Assembly: GCA_018381235.1 (NCBI GenBank)
Contig: JAGZSF010000008.1
Coordinates: forward strand, 100,586 to 164,585
DNA: 64,000 nt
Direction: 5' to 3'
Source of the DNA: Collinsella sp.
Lineage (GTDB): Bacteria > Actinomycetota > Coriobacteriia > Coriobacteriales > Coriobacteriaceae
How positions within the stretch are numbered: position 1 is the stretch's first letter; each line of letters starts with the position of its first letter. The position numbers and the translations under genes are program-made. Below the pieces are notes generated by a model, which saw nothing but the letters and a program-made list of their open reading frames with translations, was not told the origin of the DNA and did no database searches. Below, in pieces: positions 58,288 to 64,000 of this stretch.

Positions 58288-60476
58288 TCGGTGCACCCGA
58301 CCACGCCGTAGAGAAGCGGGGCAATCGTTCGGCAGGGGCATGGTTCCTTGTCGCCCTGCTGGGGATAGCGCTCTCGGTTGTTGCCGGTATGATGAGCTAC
58401 GGCTACACGACAGCTCAGGCCGAGCAGCGCTTTGCCGACGTTGTCGATTACGTGGCGACGCAGAGCCTTTCCTACGATGCATTCAATAGCGCCTATACGA
58501 CCAAAAACCTGATTCGCGTTATGGAGATCGCCGGAGAGACAGCGCGCGATATGGAGCGCGACGGTTCGGTGGATAACGCCATGCTGGAGCAATATGCCGA
58601 CCAGTTCAACGTGAGCGCACTGATCGTGACGGACGCATCGGGCAATTTGGTGTCCGAGTCCTCGACGGATGGCGTGGGCTACGAGTCGCTCGCTACGTAT
58701 CTCAAGGAAGCACCCGTGCTGGAGGTGGCGGCCCATCCGCTTAAGTCCTATACCGCCCGCATCACGCTTGCGGATGATTCGGTCGCAGACATTGGCTGCG
58801 TAACCCGGCGGGATGACGAGGGCATCGTTGTTGCGGTAAGGCATCAGAGCGCGAAGGCAGTTGCAAGCAATACGCTCAAACTGCAGAGCCTGCTCGGTGG
58901 TTATGAGACCATCGACAGTGGCAATATCGTGATCGAAAGCGATGGCAAGGTCGTTGCGACCAATGTCGTTGAACCCACCATATTGGGCGTATTCGATCTG
59001 CCTGCAACGGATGTCTTTATTGTCGACGGTATTAAGGATCGATGCCTGCCCGGCAAAGTCCGACTGGTCAACGCCAACGGCGAGTGGTATTTGGGCACAT
59101 TTGGAAAAGCGCGCGGGTTCTACGTGTACACCTATGCCTCGGCGCGGCGCTACTTTGAGGTCGTCGCGGCTGTTGCTGCCGGCGTGCTGGTGCTCTACGG
59201 CGGTGTTATAGCCGTTGTTGTGATGGCGCGCCGCCGCGCTGATCGTCGACGTTTGACGGACTTGCTGCAGCAGGAGCGCGACTATGGTGACAGGCTGGCT
59301 AAGGCAGCGCGTGAGGCCTCGTCTGCCAACTCGGCAAAGACGGAGTTTCTACGTCGCATGAGCCACGATCTGCGCACGCCCATCAACGGCATTCGCGACA
59401 TGGTCGAGGTCGGCGATGCCAATGCGGACGATCTGCAAAAGCAGACCGAGTGCCGCTCAAAAATCTGGACGGCATCGGGACTGCTGCTCGACCTTGCCAA
59501 CGAGGCGCTCGATATGAGTCGCCTGGAGAGCGGGCAGATTGACTTGGAACTCGTGCCCGCAAATTTGGTGGCCCTCAATCGCGAGGTGTGCGATATTCTG
59601 GAGCGCCAGGCCGAGGAGCGTCTGGTGACAATTATCTGCGACCAGCAGACGCTTAATCATCCCTATGCACGGGTGAGCGTGACGCATCTCAAGCGCTTAT
59701 TGGTCAATATTGCCGGTAATGCCGTCAAGTACAACCGCCGGGGCGGCTATGTTCGTCTGGTGTGTCGCGAGGTGGAGTCGGTGGATGGCGTCCCCGTCTA
59801 TGAATACACGATCGCCGACAACGGCATTGGCATGAGCGAGGAGTTCCAACAACACCTCTACGAGCCGTTTTGCCGCGAGGAGCAGCAAGTGGAGGGCGCT
59901 TCATCGGGAACTGGCCTGGGCGCGCCTATTGCCAAACAGTTGGTCGAGCTTATGGGCGGAACCATGAGCTTTACGAGTGTCTTGGGGCAGGGGACGACGT
60001 TTATCATCCGCCTGCCGTTCGAGAAGTGCGACCGCTCCGAGATTCCTCAGGCAGTTCGCGTAGATGCGGGCGACGGCGATGCGCTCCAGGGCCTGCGCGT
60101 TTTGCTCGTAGAGGATAACGATCTGAATGCCGAGATCGCGCAGTTTACGCTCAGCCGTGCCGGTGCCGTCGTGACGCATGCTAAGGATGGCGAGTCTGCC
60201 GTTGAGGCGTTTGCCGCGAGCGCACCGCACGAGTACGACGTGGTGTTGATGGACATCATGATGCCTGGCATCGATGGCCTTGAGGCCACGCGTCAGATTC
60301 GAGCACTCGATCGCGAGGATGCCGTGACCACGCCGATTATCGCTGTGAGCGCCAACGCCTTTGCCGACGACCGCAGACTTTCGCGTGAGGCAGGCATGGA
60401 CGCGCACCTGAGCAAGCCTGTGAGCTCGCAAGAGCTCGTCGAGGCGCTGGCGCACATCGCCGCCGACGCTTTATAA
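58284..60476 (+). CDS. Hybrid sensor histidine kinase with C-terminal receiver
   Basis: 730 residues. Membrane helix near residue 20-40 (AWFLVALLGIALSVVAGMMS), extracytoplasmic Cache-like region to ~290, second helix (VAAVAAGVLVLYGGVIAVVV). Kinase: phospho-His in FLRRMSHDLRTPINGI, N-box LLVNIAGNAVKYN, G1 TIADNGIGMSEEF, G2 GTGLGAPIAKQLVEL. Receiver: VLLVEDNDLNAEIAQ, phospho-Asp in VVLMDIMMPGIDG, Lys in DAHLSKPVSSQEL. No DNA-binding output domain, so phosphate must pass to a partner elsewhere, or the output is protein-protein. Translationally coupled to the solute-binding lipoprotein. Confidence 0.93.
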   Translation: MIGAPDHAVEKRGNRSAGAWFLVALLGIALSVVAGMMSYGYTTAQAEQRFADVVDYVATQSLSYDAFNSAYTTKNLIRVMEIAGETARDMERDGSVDNAMLEQYADQFNVSALIVTDASGNLVSESSTDGVGYESLATYLKEAPVLEVAAHPLKSYTARITLADDSVADIGCVTRRDDEGIVVAVRHQSAKAVASNTLKLQSLLGGYETIDSGNIVIESDGKVVATNVVEPTILGVFDLPATDVFIVDGIKDRCLPGKVRLVNANGEWYLGTFGKARGFYVYTYASARRYFEVVAAVAAGVLVLYGGVIAVVVMARRRADRRRLTDLLQQERDYGDRLAKAAREASSANSAKTEFLRRMSHDLRTPINGIRDMVEVGDANADDLQKQTECRSKIWTASGLLLDLANEALDMSRLESGQIDLELVPANLVALNREVCDILERQAEERLVTIICDQQTLNHPYARVSVTHLKRLLVNIAGNAVKYNRRGGYVRLVCREVESVDGVPVYEYTIADNGIGMSEEFQQHLYEPFCREEQQVEGASSGTGLGAPIAKQLVELMGGTMSFTSVLGQGTTFIIRLPFEKCDRSEIPQAVRVDAGDGDALQGLRVLLVEDNDLNAEIAQFTLSRAGAVVTHAKDGESAVEAFAASAPHEYDVVLMDIMMPGIDGLEATRQIRALDREDAVTTPIIAVSANAFADDRRLSREAGMDAHLSKPVSSQELVEALAHIAADAL

Positions 60477-60524
60477 CAATATGGCCCGGTTCCAAGGTGG
60501 GTTGGAACCGGGCCATATTGTTAT
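60473..60524. terminator. Bidirectional terminator containing the kinase stop codon
   Basis: 23-bp perfect stem (60473-60495 with 60502-60524), 6-base loop. The TAA of the kinase gene (60474-60476) is inside the left arm. Serves the convergent PNPOx-family gene as well. Confidence 0.85.
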
Positions 60525-60545
60525 TGATGAGGCCTGCTGAGAGGC

Positions 60546-61064
60546 TTACTTTTCTTGAATCTGCTTGCCGCAAAGATGCTCAATCGTAATCTCGTAGAGC
60601 TGGACGCCCTTGATGTCTTTGGCGATTTCCTCTTCGACTTCCTCGGCAGAAGGGTAGTACTTAAGCGCGAGCTGGCGGACTTTGTCCTCGATAAACGCGG
60701 GGGTGTCATTCGCCAGGCGACAACGGCCAAAGACCACGGTACTCATAACGTAGGGAGCCCAGTCACCGTCCTGGTACCACTCGTTGCCGTAAACGGTAAA
60801 GCAGACCTTGTCATCGCGCTTGAGTGCGTCGACCTTGTGGCCAGCCTTGGCGCCATGGAAATAAATCTTGTCGTGCTCGGCGTCAAAGAAGTAGTTGACG
60901 GGAATGGCGTACGGGTAGCCATCGTCGCCGTTGACGGCAAAGACGCCGCGCTTGCAGGTGGCGAGCAACTCGCGCGCTTCCTCGTCAGTGATGGCGCGTT
61001 TCTTTCGACGTAAGGGCCTAAATATCGTTGGTTTCCTTTCTGGTCGTGCGTGGTGGTTGAGCAC
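60546..61064 (-). CDS. Pyridoxamine-5'-phosphate-oxidase-like flavoprotein
   Basis: Up to 172 residues: RRKKRAITDEEARELLATCK, RGVFAVNGDDGYPYAIPVNY, FFDAEHDKIYFHGAKAGHKV DALKRDDKVCFTVYG. This is the split-barrel FMN-binding group often labelled nitroimidazole-resistance (NimA-like) or PNPOx-like. The start is odd: GTG 61064 lies 3 bases after the stop of the upstream kinase gene but has no ribosome site, while AAAGGAAACCA stands in front of ACG 61028, exactly where the family protein MIFR..RRK should begin. I report the GTG as the standard codon; ACG initiation is possible. Function may be reduction of nitro compounds or flavin/heme binding. Confidence 0.8.
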   Translation of the reverse strand: MLNHHARPERKPTIFRPLRRKKRAITDEEARELLATCKRGVFAVNGDDGYPYAIPVNYFFDAEHDKIYFHGAKAGHKVDALKRDDKVCFTVYGNEWYQDGDWAPYVMSTVVFGRCRLANDTPAFIEDKVRQLALKYYPSAEEVEEEIAKDIKGVQLYEITIEHLCGKQIQEK

Positions 61065-61067
61065 AAA

Positions 61068-63905
61068 CTATAGCGAAACGGATCCGTTTTTCTTGATGCG
61101 GGCGAGTATGTTTTTGAGCTTGTTAAAGTCGAGCGGTTTGGACAGATGGGCGTTCATGCCGGCATCGTGTGCCGCTTGGGCGTCCTCGGCAAAGGCGTTG
61201 GCGGTGAGCGCGATGATGGGGATATCGGCTGCATCGACCTTCTCGCTCAGACGAATCGCGCGGGTTGCCTCATAGCCGTCCATGCCCGGCATCATGATGT
61301 CCATCAGAATCGCATCGAAGCTGCCGGCGGGATGTGACAAGTACAGATCGACGACTTCGTTGCCATTGGCGGCGCGGGTGACCACGACGCCCTCGGATTC
61401 TAGCAGCGTCTGGGCAATCTCGGCATTCAATTCGTTGTCTTCGGCGAGCAACACGTTCATGTCGGCGAGCGAGCAGTCGAGCACCCCCTCGACCGTATCT
61501 GCCCGCGCCTGAGGGTTCTTGTCGATATCGAGCGGAATCTGGACGTTGAACGTACTCCCCACGCCAACCTCACTCGAAATCTCAATCGTACCGCCCATCA
61601 GTTCAATAAGCGACTTGACGATTGGCATGCCCATGCCGGTTCCTTGGAACTTGCTGCGCGCATCGTCACCTTCTTGGGCAAACGGTTCATAGATATGCTT
61701 TAAAAACTCGGGAGCCATGCCAATGCCGGTATCCGAAACGCTAAAGCAAAAGAGCGCGCGCCCATCATCGAGTGGCTTGGTCTTTGAACTAAAGGTGACG
61801 GAGCCGCCGCGCTTGTTGTACTTAATGCTGTTGTCTAACAGGTTGATTATGATCTGTCGGATATGGGTGGGACTGCCGATCATGTATGGCCCCGTGGCGT
61901 ACGGCAGACTATTGTCCTGCATTGTGATGCCGTTATCGGATGCGCGGAGCTTGCACAGCACCAGCGTATCGTCACAGAGCTCTTTGAGGTTAAAAGGCGC
62001 ATGTTCCAGAGTTAGCTTGCGGTCTTCGATTTTGCCCATCTCGAGGATGTCGTTGATCAGCGAGAGTAGGTGATTGGCGGCAACACGCGCCTTGGCGCGG
62101 CTTTCGCGGGCGGCCTGCATGTCGCCGTCTTTCAATTCCTCAATTTCGATAAGACCCAGGATGCCGTTGAGTGGCGTACGGATGTCGTGGCTCATGCGCG
62201 TGAGGAATGCCGTCTTAGCGGCGTTGGCGGCATCGGCTTTCTGCTGTTCTTTCTGCGCGCGGTGAAGCGACCAGACAAGGATGACGATGCCGGTGAGCAA
62301 AATGCAGATGACGACTGCCGCAATGACGATGCGGTTGCGGTAGAGAAGTCGAAACGCATCCGATTCTTGCGCCGAGTACGATGTGGGGGAATAACTGCTT
62401 GCAGAGAGCGATTCGCCAGCATTGACGATGCCCTTATTAATGATTCCCAACAGCACGGGCTTGCCGCGCGAAATCAAACACGATAGCTGTGCCGTGTCGG
62501 TGAGCTCCTGTGTTTGGAAATCCTCGATATCGTAGGTGTCGCGGATGGTTTTCAAGCGCGTGCTGGGGACAATGATGCAACTTGCCTCCCCCTTATTGAG
62601 GGCTTCGCGTGCCTCGTTGTCATTCGGATACTCGGTTACCTTTGCGTCGGGGAATAGGTTTGCGAGCTCAAAACGGTTGACGATCGCGTCTGCTGTGCAA
62701 GCGATGTTCTTAAGGTCACTGTTCAGGTTGCTGCTGCTGTGAATGGCGGCTAGGGAAACCGTTCCCATCGGGTTTGACAGGATGACCCCTGCCTGCTCGG
62801 CAAGCCAGTAGTCGCGAAACAACGGTAGGGCGACATCGATGGTCCCTGTGGAAAGGGCTTTGGTCATTTGCTCGTTGTTCGAGAACGCTACTGTTGCAAC
62901 CGTAATGCCAAACTTGTCGTGCAACGTCGTTGCAAGCGAGGCGAGCGACCCTTCCATTTCGCCGTCGTCATTTTGCGTGCAGTAGGGGAGTTTGTTTTTA
63001 AGATAGCCGATCGTGATGGTGTTGTCGTTTGCTTTGAGCCAGGAGCGCTCGGGGCCGGTGAGCGATGATGAGCCGCTGTTTTGGGCCGAGTAATTCGCCT
63101 TGACCTCGTCGTTATAGCGTGGGTTGACGCGGGCGATTGCCGTCATGGCGGCATTGATATCGTTCATCAGGCCGGGGCGGCTTTTGGGGACGGCAAAATA
63201 GTAGTCACTCGAGCCAACGTAGAACATGGGCGACGCATCGGGCGACGAGATGGTGTCGTTCATGATGACGGCGTCGACTTCGTCGTTTGCGAGTGCGTCA
63301 AAGAGCATGGAGCCTCCGTCATACTCCCTGTATGTGCAGGTGATTCCTTCGTTGGCGAGCCACTGCTGGCCAACGAAGGTTTGCATAACACCGGAGTTGC
63401 AACCGATGGTAAGGCCCTGGAGCGCTTGGGGGTCACCCTTGGCCAGGTCGTCGCGATCGGGCTTGGCGTAGATGTAGTAGCGCTCGGCGCCCTCGGGGTT
63501 CGAGGAGAAGAGCAGCTTTTGGGCGCGTTCCTCGGAGTAGGAGATGTTGGGCATGAGGTCGATTTCGCCCGCCTCGAGCATGTCCATAAGCTCGGTGAAG
63601 GTGCCGGAGACGTATTCGTATTGCCAGCCCGGCGTGTAGTATGACAGCGTCTGCAGGTAGTCATAACCCCAGCCCGAGAGACGCTCGCCGGGGGTGCCGT
63701 CCTGGAAGCCTTCGTTGTTGATAAGCCAGCCAACGCGGACCGTCTTGACCTGCTGGTCAGAGTCGGCGGCAAAGGCGGGGACGGGTATGACGGCGCTCAG
63801 TACGGCGAACGCAGCAAGCGCGACGGCCAGGGTGCGACATATAACTGAACGAAGGACAGCGGAAGCTCTCACGTGCAATCCTAACGAATCGAGACAATAC
63901 CGCAT
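61068..63905 (-). CDS. Hybrid sensor kinase with two fused solute-binding domains and a receiver
   Basis: 945 residues. Signal peptide/anchor (LAVALAAFAVLSAVIPVPAF), then two SBP_bac_3-like domains in tandem outside the cell: VKTVRVGWLINNEGFQ to about residue 270, and NTITIGYLKNKLPYCTQNDD to about residue 500. One membrane helix (IVIAAVVICILLTGIVILVW) leads to the kinase: phospho-His in FLTRMSHDIRTPLNGI, N-box IINLLDNSIKYN, G1 VSDTGIGMAPEF, G2 GTGMGMPIVKSLIEL. The receiver has VLLAEDNELNAEIAQ, AILMDIMMPGMDG and NAHLSKPLDFNKL. BvgS-like arrangement. The kinase halves of this and the 58284 gene are close relatives. No DNA-binding partner adjacent. Confidence 0.93.
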   Translation of the reverse strand: MRYCLDSLGLHVRASAVLRSVICRTLAVALAAFAVLSAVIPVPAFAADSDQQVKTVRVGWLINNEGFQDGTPGERLSGWGYDYLQTLSYYTPGWQYEYVSGTFTELMDMLEAGEIDLMPNISYSEERAQKLLFSSNPEGAERYYIYAKPDRDDLAKGDPQALQGLTIGCNSGVMQTFVGQQWLANEGITCTYREYDGGSMLFDALANDEVDAVIMNDTISSPDASPMFYVGSSDYYFAVPKSRPGLMNDINAAMTAIARVNPRYNDEVKANYSAQNSGSSSLTGPERSWLKANDNTITIGYLKNKLPYCTQNDDGEMEGSLASLATTLHDKFGITVATVAFSNNEQMTKALSTGTIDVALPLFRDYWLAEQAGVILSNPMGTVSLAAIHSSSNLNSDLKNIACTADAIVNRFELANLFPDAKVTEYPNDNEAREALNKGEASCIIVPSTRLKTIRDTYDIEDFQTQELTDTAQLSCLISRGKPVLLGIINKGIVNAGESLSASSYSPTSYSAQESDAFRLLYRNRIVIAAVVICILLTGIVILVWSLHRAQKEQQKADAANAAKTAFLTRMSHDIRTPLNGILGLIEIEELKDGDMQAARESRAKARVAANHLLSLINDILEMGKIEDRKLTLEHAPFNLKELCDDTLVLCKLRASDNGITMQDNSLPYATGPYMIGSPTHIRQIIINLLDNSIKYNKRGGSVTFSSKTKPLDDGRALFCFSVSDTGIGMAPEFLKHIYEPFAQEGDDARSKFQGTGMGMPIVKSLIELMGGTIEISSEVGVGSTFNVQIPLDIDKNPQARADTVEGVLDCSLADMNVLLAEDNELNAEIAQTLLESEGVVVTRAANGNEVVDLYLSHPAGSFDAILMDIMMPGMDGYEATRAIRLSEKVDAADIPIIALTANAFAEDAQAAHDAGMNAHLSKPLDFNKLKNILARIKKNGSVSL

Positions 63906-63958
63906 AAGGATACCAGCTCAGCCTGCCCAGTCGGCCGCCGCACCGCTAAACGGTCCCG

Positions 63959-63990
63959 TCCGGCAGTTGGGGACAGTCCCTTTCTGCCGG
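63959..63990. repeat. Palindrome related to the GGGACAGTCCC family
   Basis: CCGGCAG...CTGCCGG outer arms with GGGGACAGTCCC in the centre; same core as the 45188 element but different flanks. Upstream of the BvgS-like gene, at the edge of the window. Confidence 0.6.
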
Positions 63991-64000
63991 CACAGACGAT

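Overview
The window looks like a chromosomal segment of a gut Coriobacteriia, most likely Collinsella or a close relative. This is inferred from high GC and codon use, the gene families present (OFA-type MFS carriers, a CD1871A/Fe-S/TlpA redox cassette, an LAXTG-anchored Tat surface protein, hybrid sensor kinases fused to solute-binding domains) and dispersed palindromes built on a GGGACAGTCCC-type core. No database search was possible. I found no rRNA, tRNA or CRISPR array and no intact transposase or prophage.

Layout. 1-1.4 kb: the end of a GH172/DUF2961 glycosidase and a ROK fructokinase. 1.4-3.2 kb: a decayed methyltransferase operon (minus strand) behind a very good DtxR/IdeR-like iron box. 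3.7-7.2 kb: accessory region with a two-gene unknown cassette, then a structured RNA plus a DUF3800 gene bracketed by ~75-bp direct repeats. 7.4-14.1 kb: oxidoreductase block (Fe-alcohol dehydrogenase, two aldo-keto reductases, a flavodoxin remnant, LysR, MerR, a CMD-cupin fusion and a hydrolase broken by an internal deletion). 14.1-20 kb: defence-like region with an EcsC protein, a membrane zinc-ribbon protein, a DUF6508-like protein and a GmrSD-like DUF262/DUF1524 restriction protein; it also carries a second copy of the 3' module of the DUF3800-associated RNA. 20-28 kb: an FMN reductase, two AAA ATPases each preceded by arrays of short palindromes, and a type II topoisomerase pair. 28-35 kb: a lipoprotein, a 1455-residue LAXTG surface protein and a LuxR regulator. 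35-37.7 kb: a PadR/DUF1700 unit with a homopolymer frameshift, then gene fragments including an arginase relic.

37.7-41.8 kb: a two-component system divergent from a CXXC peptide, a polyferredoxin-like membrane protein and a TlpA lipoprotein, probably one envelope thiol/electron-transfer system. 41.9-45.2 kb: a MacB-like ABC fusion. 45.3-51.3 kb: a TetR-controlled guanidino-compound module (two OFA MFS carriers, an agmatine-deiminase-family enzyme, and a divergent carbamoyltransferase with HELP where HCLP is expected). 51.3-54 kb: tRNA-dihydrouridine synthase, several palindromic elements including a 229-bp MITE-like element with perfect 30-bp ends, and an orphan RHH protein. 54-64 kb: glutaredoxin, an XRE/zinc-ribbon/TipAS regulator, TrmO, a C-S lyase with an in-frame TGA, and two sensory systems that combine periplasmic solute-binding modules with hybrid histidine kinases.

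Two themes stand out. Several genes have been broken by internal deletions that remove the middle of the gene and keep both ends. The intergenic DNA is rich in long, near-perfect palindromes, several of which double as terminators or operators. The best candidates for undescribed biology are the RNA/DUF3800 unit, the guanidino-compound module and the palindrome-array ATPases.
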